64,000 bases of DNA from Phoebastria nigripes (taxonomy: Eukaryota; Chordata; Aves; Procellariiformes; Diomedeidae). Location: the NCBI GenBank assembly GCA_035582835.1, contig JAYKAV010002766.1, positions 707,521-771,520 of the forward strand, written 5' to 3'. A program made the translations under genes and the position numbers. Positions 12,201 to 24,200 of the stretch are shown here, in pieces; within the stretch, counting starts at the first letter, position 1; the number at the start of each line of letters is the position of its first letter. The notes under the pieces were generated by a model. It saw only the letters and a program-made list of their open reading frames with translations, searched no databases and was not told where the DNA came from.

Positions 12201-15200
12201 GCTCCAAGGAAGGAGGTGTCCTCGGGAGAGCCAGGCTGCAACTCACCTGCCTTGGACGGGGTGTCAGGGGCCGTAATCTCCACAATCAGGTTCTCCAGGA
12301 GGGTCCCTCTGCGGCCGATCTCCTCCACCTGGGCCCCCTTCCCCTTCCACTCCTCTAGGAGATCCTGGTCAAAAGCAAAGGCTGGGATCGGAGGCTGCGC
12401 TTGCCCCACGGCAGCCCCCCATTCCTCGCCCATCACCTCTGCAGTGACTTGGTGGCACCGGGACACAGTGCCCAGGGAACTGGCAAAGGTCACACCAGCA
12501 CACGGCAAGCAGACTGCACTGGGAAAGTGGGTGTCTTTATTTTTGTCGGGGGGACTCAAAAAGTGAAAAGCTCTTCCCTAACTAGTGAGTCTGTCGCAGA
12601 AAACCTTATTCCCCCTCCTACTGTTTCGGGGACCTCCCTCCTCCTCTCGACACAACCCAGCCTCACGCGCGTCCAGTCCCCGCAGCTTTCGGCGGAGCCC
12701 GGCAGCGTGCCAGAGCCCAGCAGCGTGCCGTGGGGTGCGAGGGCCGTGGGTGATTCAGCAGACGCTGTGCTGCCTCTGAGTCAAACCCTTGGCATATCCT
12801 GATTTAAAGCATCACGGTGCTGGAGAGGAGCAGGGGCTCGGATGACGGGAGGCCACCTTCCATGTCTAGCAAGGGGAAACACTCAGCGAAAACAAGNGTG
12901 CTCGGGTCTCCTGCTCCCAAATCCCCGCCCCGAGCAGGCAGGGGGAGGGAAGGGAAACCAGGCAGTGCCCAGGAGGACCTTAACAGTGCTGCCTTCTCCG
13001 CAAGCCAGGGACCACTGGATGCACACACACCAGGGGCTGCTGCCCAGCAGCAAGTACAGGGATGCCCAGGATTCCTGAGACCATAAAATAACCTCCCAGG
13101 ACTCTGCTTCCTGGGATTTATTCCATGTTCCAGTGTTTCCACACCAGCTGCTAAATTTCCCAGTCTGGTTCCGGCTCCCGCTGCCCACCTGGATCTGCTG
13201 CCTGCACTTGTGCAGCTCCTGGGTGCCCAGGGAGGTCTCAGCAGGCGGCATTTTGCCTTCGCTCTCCCTCAGCCACTTCCTCGTGGCCCCAACCAGCTTC
13301 CGAAATTCATCCAGTTGCTCCTGGCAGGACGACGCATCCTTTTCTCTGAGAGTGAAAAGGTTTCAGAGAGTCAGAGCTCGTGCTTTGCCTTGCAATTACC
13401 CCTGCTTGAATGTAGCACAGTTGTGTCTCTAGGAGCCCTTCTTTTTATTATTATTATTAGATGTTGCTTAGGAACAGCGCACGCAGTGCCAGCCAAAGTG
13501 GGGTGCACGCTGCAGCCAGCCCCTCACTGCTGCTGGCCCCCCAAGCCGCGGCCGGTGGCACTTTCGGGGCCACTCCGGCACCACCGTGGGACCACCGCTG
13601 GCCAACCTGCGCCGGCTCTGCACCCGTCTCTTTGTCCTGGGGGGAGCGAAGATTTCGGGAAGACAGGGCTCATTCATGCCGTCTCGCTCCAGCCAGCTGC
13701 AGCCCGGGGGAGGCCAGGCTCTGCCGCCCCTCCTCCCCAGCCACAGCTCTCATCTATTCAGCCCGTCCCGGAGGAACAAGGCAGCCCCCGGACGGGAGCC
13801 ATGGGCCCCTCCGGCTCACCCTCGCCGACCGCAGCTGCGAGCAGCCTGCACGGGGCCGGCCAGAGGCAGTTCTCTGTGTGGCACTGAATTTCTGGGGATT
13901 ATTATGAGATTTATCTGCTTTTCCCCATCACCTTTCCTGTATTCACCAGGGAGGCTGGAGATACAGCCTGGGAGGTGTGATCCCCGGGGGACGCAGGCGA
14001 GCTGCCCCTCCAATCCTGCTCATACTGCCATGGCCGATTCGAGCTCAAGCTGCTGCTAAAGCTCCCCTTTACACCCAACTTTAGGGGACTCTGGGGACAG
14101 TCTGCTCTGCTCTATCACCTCCCGGACAGCACGCCTGGGGCAGGCTCCCGATCCCCCGCCAGCATCCTGCTCCCCTCCGACAAGATGCTCTGGGATGGAG
14201 CTGTGGCAGCCCACACGCTGGGAAACGCACGAACGCCAGCTCCTGCAGCACCAGGAATTTTTCACAACGCCCCCAGCCAAGGCTTTTTTTAAAGCGTCAG
14301 CTGGAGCNAGCTGCCTTACGTCTCCTGGTGTGGGAGGAGGGAGGCAGGAAGAGTTCGCTCGTGCCCCGCCATGGAAAGGAGATCTCCACGGGGTCTTGCT
14401 CTGACCACGAAGCCACCCCCAAACTCACCTCCCCAGAGAGTGGCCGGGTCCCTGGGACTCACCTCTCTTTTGCCACCTTCTGCAGCTGCAGGAAGTCTTT
14501 CTTCAGGCTCTGCAGCTTCTCCTGCTGCTGGGAGGCGCTGGGGGCGAAGCCGCAGGAGCCCAGCTCCGCAGCCAGGTGCTCCAGGGCTGCCAGGTCCTCC
14601 TGGTGCTGCCTCATCTCCGAATTCAGTTCCTGTCAAGAGCAAAGGGCAATGCCGACCGTGCCCTCGCCAGCAGACTCAGGCAGAGACGATGAACCGGACA
14701 GCCCCGCGTCCTGGTGAGCCGGAGAGACCCTCTGCGGGCAGCACCATGAATTGCACCAGCGCTGAACGGGCGGGCACGGCTCAGTCCCACCTGCTCCTCC
14801 AGCTCTGGCTCAGCAAATACTTCAAGCAGCTGCGGGTGCAAGTCCCACCTTCCCCGGTGCTGGTGTAAAGCCACACAGTGAATGGGATGGGGGCCCTAGA
14901 CCAAACCAAATCAATCCCCCCACCACAGCACAAGCATCTGGTTTTATGCCAACTTAGAGCATTTCTGAGGCTGTGGTCAAACCACCCCCCGTAGCAGAGC
15001 ACTCTAGGAAGCCAGAGGGAGGAATCCTGTGCAGCCATGACCGGCCACCAGGACCCACGGCATCTCCAAGGGCTTTGTCACATCCTGCACTGCACTTACT
15101 GCCAACACTCGGGCGTTTTGCTGTATTAACCCTGTGGAGTCTTTAATTGGTAAAACCTTGCTATATTTGGAGCGGCCCCTAAGAGCCTGGCTAGAGATCC

Positions 15201-18200
15201 CTTCCGAAAACCAGCCTGGCTCCAGGGAAATGCCATTCCCCTCTCTCACTGCTGGAAACAGCCTCAGCCGCTCCGGCCGCACTCCCTTCCCCAGGCAAAG
15301 AGCCAGCACAGGTCCGGCGGATCCTGCCAGCCTGGGATTGAACCAGGGGCTGTTTGCCCAGGAAGAAATCATTGCAAGACGGCCGTGCCCTAGCAACTCG
15401 AGGCAGGTGGAGTCTTCTCCCCCTGCATCTCACCTGGATGTGCTGGGAGAAGTGAGCGATGTCCCGGTCTGGCTGGTTCCCGGATGCCAACATCCGCGCT
15501 CTACTCTCTGTGAACTGCTGCAACTTCTCCGAGAGCTGCTCGTACTGCTCGACCTTTGGGAGGAGGCCCTTCAGCGCGTCCTCCCTCTCCCGCTGCTGCT
15601 GGCACAGCCTGCCAAAATGCTCCGTCACCTCTGCCAGCTTGCCCCGCAGGGCAGAGGCCGTGGGGCTGTCTGCTGCCTCCATGAATCGTGTCACCATCTC
15701 GCGGGTGGCTTCCAGGCAGCTCTTCTGCCTGGCGATGTCCTGCTTCAGCTTCTGCGGTAAGCACACACAGAAAGGGATGCCATTTTAGGAAGGCTCTTGA
15801 GCAAAACTGAACTGGCATGAAGAGGCTGGGCCACCCTTGGGAAAGAATAGTCAGGCAAGAATAGTTTTCTATCCTGGTTTTCCTTTCCTTTTTGATCTCC
15901 CCAACATGCTCTGCCTTTTCCTGGTGCCAGATATCAAAGCCCTGCTTGTCAGCAGAAGAGAGACTTTCAACAGGTCTGTGTCCTGGCTTAAAGAAATTAA
16001 GTAAAGGTTCTGCTCATATCCCTTTTCAGGGCTTTTTTTGTGCTTTCAGAATACTGTAGCTAACCCCCAGCAACTGCCTGCATGGTTCAGGTCCTGCAGA
16101 CAGGCGTGTTTGAGGCGGGGGAGCTCAGGGACCAGCCTTACCGCGCTCGTGGCAAGCGAGTCCTGGATGGAGGTGGAGGAGAGCACAGCCGGCTGCTCTC
16201 CCTCCAGGTTCTTCTCGATCTCAGCCACCGACTGGAGGAGGCTCTCCAGGCTCTCCTGGACACTCTGGGACTGGGCGATGGATTTCTGCAGCAGGTCCGA
16301 GCGCTCAGCCATCTGCTGGGAGAGGCTCTGGAAGTGGCTCACGATGGCATCTGCAGAGTTCAGCGCAAAGGAGAATCAGCGGCAAAGAGCTTCTCGCCTG
16401 GTGCTCAGAGAGCAGCAAGTACCACCTTTGGCTCCTGCCAAACTCTCACTGACGACAAATCCCCATCCCCAAATTCAGCAGCAAGACAGGAGACCCAATG
16501 CAAACGGCTAAACGAGATCTCAGCCCTCCCCATGTGCAAACACAAGCCCTGAAGACGTGTTGCTGTGCACCTTTGCCCCATCTTCCCCCAAAAGTGGGAG
16601 ACTTCATCTTTCCTACCTCCCTGGTTGGTTTTCACGCTCTCCCCAACCATCCCTGCTAACGCAGGTGGCTGCTTTGCTCTGTACCTGTTGTCTCCTGAAC
16701 GTGCCCGTGGTCCGGGGCTGGCTCCCCTTGTACCTCCAGCAGGGACCGAGCTGCTTTCTGGAGCTTCTCCACCGGCACCTGATGCTCAGCGAGGTCTCCC
16801 TGCAGCTGCTGCTTTGACANGAGACAAGGCAAAATCAGTGGTGGGTCACATGCAAGAGACCTGCACCCACGGGGAGCTCAGGGCTCCATTTAAACCCTGC
16901 TGAGGGATCCTGTTCACTTAATCACAAAATCATTAAGAAAAATAATAATGTAAGTTGGAAGGTCCAACCCCGTGCTGCACGCAGGGCTGACTTCAGAGCT
17001 GGATCAGAGGGTCTGGGCTGTCCCAGTGCCCAGCCACCCTCAGCGGGGAGGAACGTCCCCGCCATGTCCCGCTGGGATGTCCCCTGTGGCAGTCCGCGAC
17101 TGCAGCCCTGTGTCCTTGCTCTGAGCACCTCTCAGAGGAGTCTGGCTCCACCAGACCTGCAGCGCAGGGACCTCCTGAGCCTGCAGGTACATCTTTGCAC
17201 TCAACCAGCAAAAAAAGCAAACGGATCAAGTCTCTTTCCTGCTGCTGACTGCTCAGAGCAGCAGCCAAATTCCCATACAGGCTCCAACGCTCCCCTAGGC
17301 GATCACCCAAGGATCCCGTACCTTAGCGCTGGCGAGCTGCTTTTGCAGCACAGCNGGATCTGAAGAAACTGTCTCCGAGAGCAGTTTCCCAACGGCAGCT
17401 TCGCTCTCCTGCAGCCACGTCCTGAGAGACTCCGCCACCTCCTGGAACTGCTGGTAGTGATCCAGCAAGGTGTTCAGGTGGGAGCCCAGCTTGGTGCACT
17501 GCAAAGGAGCAACAAGACATAACGGGAGGATGCACACAAGCACAGAGCAACCTGGGCACCGCTGGAATACACACAGAAATCATCAAGAAAGAAAAAACAA
17601 TTAAAAAAACACTCTTGCCATATGTGTTAAAGGAATTACAGGAGGCAACATGCAGACCAACACCAAGACGGGGGGGTGTTACTCCTGCCCAAGCCCTGAA
17701 GACAACAATCCTTGTCCTACAATCTACACATGCGCTAGAAGTCCAGCCAGACACTTGAGAGAAACATCTCTCTGCCATCCCTGCTCGTTTGACATGCACA
17801 GGAGGAAAAGAGCACCCAGGGTTCAACTCCCAGCCTTGCAAAGCCCTTCCCGTACCTTGGAGTGTAGCGTGGTGTATCGCTGCGTCGCATCCTCCAGCTT
17901 GCTCTTGACCACGCTCCCGGACGTCAGTGGCTGGGACCCTGCGTCCCCAGCAGCTCCCTCTGCATCCAGCACCTTCTGCCCTGACATGGTAACAAACCGC
18001 AGGTCGCCTTTGTGGGAGATCACGTCTTCCGAGAAGCTCCCCTGTCGCAGGAGCAGCCGCCGGAGGGCTGTGGGGTCGCTGTCCCCCTTGTACATCCCCT
18101 CCAGATCCTGCTCCGCTTGCTTCAGCCAAGCCTCGAACTCCCCGTGATCCCGCAAGAACTTCTGCAGCTCGTCCCGCAGGACTTGCACTTGCTTCAGCTG

Positions 18201-21200
18201 CGTTTCCGACTGCGAGAGGGAAGCCGCATACTGGTCCTTCAGCTCTGCCAGCCGGCCCTGGAGCCGGTCCCGCTCCTCCCCAGCCAGGCTGTGGCCATGC
18301 TTGTCCAGGAAAGCCTGTGCCGACTGTGTGGCCAGGATAACGTCCTGCTGCTGGGATAGCAGCTCCTGGTGCTGGGCCTGAAAGATGCCAGAGAACAAAG
18401 GTGATGCTTGCGACCGAGGGTCTCTGCCCACCAGCACCCGGCGGGTGTAGTAAGGCCACGTGTGTGACCGAGCCTCCGCACCCTCCTACAGCACTAGCAA
18501 GGTGGGGGAACACCCCAAGGCTGGGATACAGGCAGGCGCTCTGCCCACAGGAGAGTAACCCCTTCTCTGACCATGATGGGCACCTTCTCTCGTTACCCTG
18601 ATTGCACCGTGCCGAGGCACCCACCCACCAACACAGAGCACACGTCCTCCAGGAAGCCAGGCAGGGACTTCTCAAGTCTCCCATATGGAAAATCACCCTG
18701 AACACATGTTTCGGAGACCAAACCTATCTAACACCCCATCCTGCTCCCAGCTGCATCAGCAGCCGGAGGCAGGGTCAGTGTGTTGGGCAGAAAGCTTTGA
18801 GAGGGACGAGGTATCGGTCCTGACCTTCAGCCTCTCATACTGCTCATCCAGGCTCTCGGCAGCACTGTCTGCTCCCATGACGTGGCCGTCGGGGACGTCC
18901 TGAATGCCTGTCCCCGCTCTCGCCCCTGGTGCTTGCTCGACGGGGTGCGGTCTGTACTCCAGGAGCCCTCCCTTCTGCTCCAGCGATGCCACCCAGTTCA
19001 AAAGGGAATCGATCTTATTGCTGTTCTCCTCCAGCTCTTTGGCAGCTTTCACCTGAAAGCACAAAGGCTCCAGATAAGAATGACCCATTTTATGCANGTT
19101 CAACAAATGGCTGCATGGGGGAGGGAGACAAAAAACAACAGAAGGAAAAACCCCAAACAGTTTTCCAGCCACAGCAAATGCCTGAGACACTCACAGACCT
19201 CCAAAACACTTTGTGACTCTCTGAAAGGGGAGGAGGTGCAAAGAAGCTGTGAATAAACTCAGCCTCTCTGCTACGTTGCATCTCTCACCCTGACACCACC
19301 AGTCCCCTGTGCGAAGGGTTGCGACTCCTCACACGCAGGCGTGAGCATCGCTTTCACCGCCAGCGCGTGGAGGTGCCCAATGCTCACGCTCCCATTACAG
19401 GTCAGCCCAAAGGCAGAGCAAGGTGCCTTTTACTCCCCTGTTCCCTCCAGAACCAGCTCATCTGTGGCTGCAGCTCTCAAGGCATTTCATGAGAGACACG
19501 CCTGGGGGGCACCTCGCCTCGGGGACAGACAGGGAGGAACAACAAATTGCTTTATGCCGCATCACCCAGAGGAATACCAGGACCCCAGATGAATCTGACT
19601 GCACCGACCGGACCTCACTGTCCACCTCAAGCAGAACCTGGGGGCTACAGCTCTTTGCACGTTACCTTTTCAGTCTCCTGCTGCACTGCAGCAGTCACAG
19701 CGCTCTCCAGCTCCTTCTGGGCCACCTCTGTCCTCTCCTGCAGGGACCGGTACTGCTCCTTGGCACACTGGAGCTTCTCTTGCAGTGCTGCTAGCTCCCC
19801 GGGCTCCATCTTCGCCTTGTTCTCCTCCAAAAACTCCTCTGTGCTTTTAAGGACGCTGGCAAAGGAGGCGGCTCGGGTGTGCATGTTCCTCTGCAGCTCC
19901 TAGGCAGACGATGCTGTAAGGCTCCATGTGCTCCCAAGGCAGCACCGAGCCTCTTCGCCTTCCAACCCCTGTTTCTAAAGCACTGACCTTAACATCGCTT
20001 TGCCTCTGCTGCAAGGCGGACAGGTCCCCTTTGCTGGCTGCTCTCTGCTGCTCTGCCAGCGTGTCCTCTGCCTGGTGCAGCCAGCAGCTCAGCTCGGCCA
20101 GGCTCTGCGCCCGGGCTGCCTGCTGCTCCTGCAGCGTCTGCGGGCAGAGGGAAGGGGAGAGGAGACAGTTAGTACCTGTGCTGCACCTCCGGTCACGCAC
20201 ACTGCTGAAAGGCAAGGCGAGAGGTTACAGCTGGAGCATCTCCTGAAGATGAGGATGCAGCACAGAAAACGGCTTTTGCAGCTCTCCACGTGCTCCCTCT
20301 CTCCCTCTCAGGCTCACACGCTGCAGGAACAGGGCTGAGGTGCCGAGTCCCTGCCGAGCAGGAGCTGCTCACTGCATGTTTGCCACCATTCAAGCAGGTT
20401 TCTCTCAATCTGCTCTTTGAGAAGCCCGTTCAGCTCCACGTGGAGCTACACTCCAGGTCACGCACTCCTCTCTCGGGAGAGCTCAACCATAAGTTTCTGT
20501 GCCTTTTCCATTCAACCTTACAAACATTAAAACTGCAGCAGAAACTCATCTAATGAGAGGTAACAACAACCTGAGGTCAGGCAGCACCACTGTGGAGCCC
20601 CAAACAACCTAAGTAGGCTTGGTTTTTGATCCTGGGGTTGGAGAGGGAGCCCGGGAGAGAGAAAGCGTTTCTGTAGCTGATCCAGCCCCTCCGTTTTGCT
20701 GCTAGAGCACAATACAGAAGCGCCTGTTTGAGCAATTGAGCATGATGTGACCTGAGAGTCCCTGCAACGTTCCTGTTCCCCTTTCCCAGGGGAGATAAAA
20801 GGTTTTCAGTTTCACTGGGCATTTCAGCAAGGTGATGTACAAACTTGTGCAAAACACTGTGCTTGTTTCTCCCAGTCATAAGATAAACAACAGAAGCAAA
20901 TTGAAAGAGCCTTCTTAAGAGCTCTTCAGCTGCAAAGCGAGTTCTTCCTGGGTTAGGATGGGCGCACACTCAATCTGAAAAAGCAAAGCAAACTGGTTAA
21001 TATACACACACACTCCAGAGAGGACAGGCAAGAGTTACAGAGAGCAACTGTTAATAAAAACCACATTAATCCTGTCTTGTATAAGAGGATCCATGCAGTG
21101 ACGGGTGCTGCAGCAATGCAGCAGAGACCTGAGGACTTGTTTTTGCAGCCGCCTGCTGCCTTGATACCTCATCAGCTGTTTCTCTGGGACAGCAATACCT

Positions 21201-24200
21201 GACTTGTGCAGTGGAAATAAGACATTAAAACTGCCAGGTGTCTGTGGTGGCCCCTCTGCACAGGGATTTTCTGGTGGGGTTACAGAGACCAGAGTTTATT
21301 CCACCCAGCCCAAAGCAACTCGATGTCTAGCAGAGGACTGCCCGGCTGTGCTACCCAGACCTCAGCAGGGCTCCATCTTTTGGGAGGAAAGCGACTTTTC
21401 GCCTGGGAGTTACATGGTAGGAAGAAGAAAGACTTTAGAGGAAGCTCATGATGTGCAATGAAGTCATAAACTGTGAGTGGCATGCACACGAAATCCCAAA
21501 TACGAGGTGTCTCAGCGCACGTTCTTGTGGCCGGGAAGCGCTTCAGCGAGCAAACTGCAGCCAGGAAGCAGATGTCTCACAACCTTCACCTGATCCGTCT
21601 GCTCCACTTGCTGGAGACAGACCTGCAGGACCTCNACCCGAGCCGTCACGCGCTCCGACAGGTCCCGGAAAGCCTTCTGCAGCTCATTGAGCAGCCTCAG
21701 CAGCTGCCTGCTCTGCTGAGGGGTCAAGTCCTGGGCATGCTCTGAGATAAGGAACTGGATGTCAAAGGCAGTGGCGTCGAGCTGAGACTTAGTGTCAGCG
21801 AGGGGCTCTCTCAGCTCCTGAATGGGAGAGAAAAGACCTGTCAGGCAAAACGACTCCGCAGCCAGCGCTCTCCTGCACTGCCAGCTTCAGATGGGACACG
21901 CAGAGAGGCAGCAGTATGCACCCAAAAAAAGTGCTTTGTCACCAGAACAATATATTCCAGAAACTCCAAATGCTCCCAAAAGCACACTCAGCATCGAGGT
22001 GACAGCATCTCACCGCAGCAATTTTCTAACGTGCNTCTGCACCAGGCCTCCAGCCCCTCGCCGAGAGGTTGCTTGGACTGTGCGTGTAGGGTGCCCTTGG
22101 GTCTGAAGATGACCCAGACCTGGAGCTGCCAGCAGCTGCCAGCAGCCCCATCCAGTCCATGGTGAACTCCGTGTGCCACCATCGGCTCTCAAAGCCTTCC
22201 ATCTCCTGACTTCAGCACCAAGGTGCTACCAGCATCAGTTCCAGTTCAGCAAACAGGAGATGCTGAACTGATCAAATCTTGAAAGCTATCACTAAAAGAT
22301 GAATAAATGTGGAGGGGAGCCTGGGCGCCTCGTACAGTCGATGGAGACCGGGGCAGGTGTGATGGAGGGGGCTCTCAGAGCCCCCATGCAGGAAGCAGCT
22401 CTCTCCTCAACAGCCTGACGGGAATCCCTCCCGGTCACTCAGCCCCTACCACACACCTGCATTTGAGCATGTTCCCCAAATGGCCAAAGCAGATGGTTTG
22501 TGTATTGTGGAAACAAATGACTTTGGAGCAAATACAATATTGTTGCTCCTCCTGCAACAAAGGATAAGGGCAAACCCTTGGTAGGCTCCAGGAGGGAAGC
22601 AGGATTAAAAGCTTCTCCCCCGTGCAGAGGACAGCAACTTCATCAGCCAGAAGGATTAGGGGCATTGCCATGGTTACCTTGTAGTGCTGGAGGCAGCGAC
22701 TCAAGCTGTTCACATCAGTCGCGTGGTGGTAATCGCTGCCGTCCAGCGACTCTGCAGTGCCAGAGACCCAGCTCAGCAGCTCCTGGAGTTTGCCCTGGAG
22801 AGTCTTGTGATGCGCCAGGATTTTAGCCTTAAAACCAGAAACGCATCATTTAAAGAAGGAGCAGAGCGCTCCGGGGAAGAAGCGTTGGGATGCTTGGGGG
22901 ACAGCAGGCAGTGGGGACAGTTGCCAGCTCTACCTTTTCAGTTTCTGCCGCCCCGTGAAGGTTTTGCAGCCGGGCCTCCAGGACATCACTCGCAGAGCTC
23001 AGAGACTTCTGGAGATTCTTGGCATCCTTCTCCAAAGCCTTCAGTAATTGCTCAGGGACTTCTTCAGGGGGGTTGGCCACAATCCACTTCACAGCGTCCA
23101 ACTCCTGATTCACTGGGAAGCTCAGCTCCTGCAGCTCAGCGCCCAGGGCCTGAGGCAAGACAGCATCGTTATGTCTAAGATATGGTGACTTCATCTTCCC
23201 ACTGCCAAAACTGAGGAAAGGTTTTGGAGACTCAGCTCCAAACACTGTGTCTATCTCCTAAAAAGATTCATTACCATCCTCCAGCCCTGCTCAGCTGCCA
23301 GCACTCGCCTGTCTTTCTCCAGGCTGTAAAATTCATTGCAGCCATGCTTAGGTTATTGTCTAAGTAGGGAGGAGGTGAGCCAGAGGCAGTGCCAGAGTGG
23401 GGAGGGACAGGGTTTGCATATAAATGCTTGTTAAACCTGAGACTAACCTCCCCGGCTGGCTCCCAGAAGCAGGGAGGAGGTGCAAAGGCTGTGCATGAAG
23501 CTGGGGAGAGGATGGATGAGCTCTGTCCTGCCTAACGCCGGCCAAGCCTGGCCCAGCCTCGCTCACCTCCGCCTGCTGCAGCAGGTCGTGCAGGGCTGCC
23601 AAATTCTGCTCCGCCGGCTGCACCCGTTTGATTCTCATCTCAATATCTCGCAGCATGGAGAGATACGATATCAGCTTCTCATCGTGCTCCAGACACATCT
23701 TCTTGCTGAACATGATCTACAGAATCAAACAGTAAAACAAAACCTCAAATTTAGACAGAAAAGAAAACAAAGGATTATGTATTGTTCTTTTTTTCAAAGA
23801 AGAAATCTGTTAATAACATTCCATTTCAGGGACTTTCCACTCGCTAGCCTTATCTACAAGATTTACTACAGGAAAAATAAAACACATGGCTCTTTTTCCA
23901 ACATAAGCTTATAAATGGCAAGAGATCTCTGGTGTTACAGTAAAAGTGCCAAAAAAAAAAAAGAGTCCTACTTATTAGTCATTTATAAGTAATGCTCTAG
24001 CAAAAAGAAGCCACAACTAAGCCTTGAGTGTTTTCAGTCATACATCACTGGGTCCTTTGCCAAATCCATTGCAGCTGATACTGCAACATCAGGCTCAAAC
24101 ATCCACTCCTCATGTTCTGGCTGTCCTCTGTGCTGAGGACCTTGGACAGATTTAACATCAAACATACACAAATAGCTCATTAAAAAAAAAAGTCGAAATA

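Noticed and set aside
13210..14059. Overlapping long plus-strand frames
   Set aside because: Proline/serine-rich translations of GC-rich intron and antisense exon; no coherent product.
17323..18705. 460-codon minus-strand open frame
   Set aside because: It is a shifted-frame shadow across two MACF1 rod exons and their intron; the real frames give conserved spectrin repeats.
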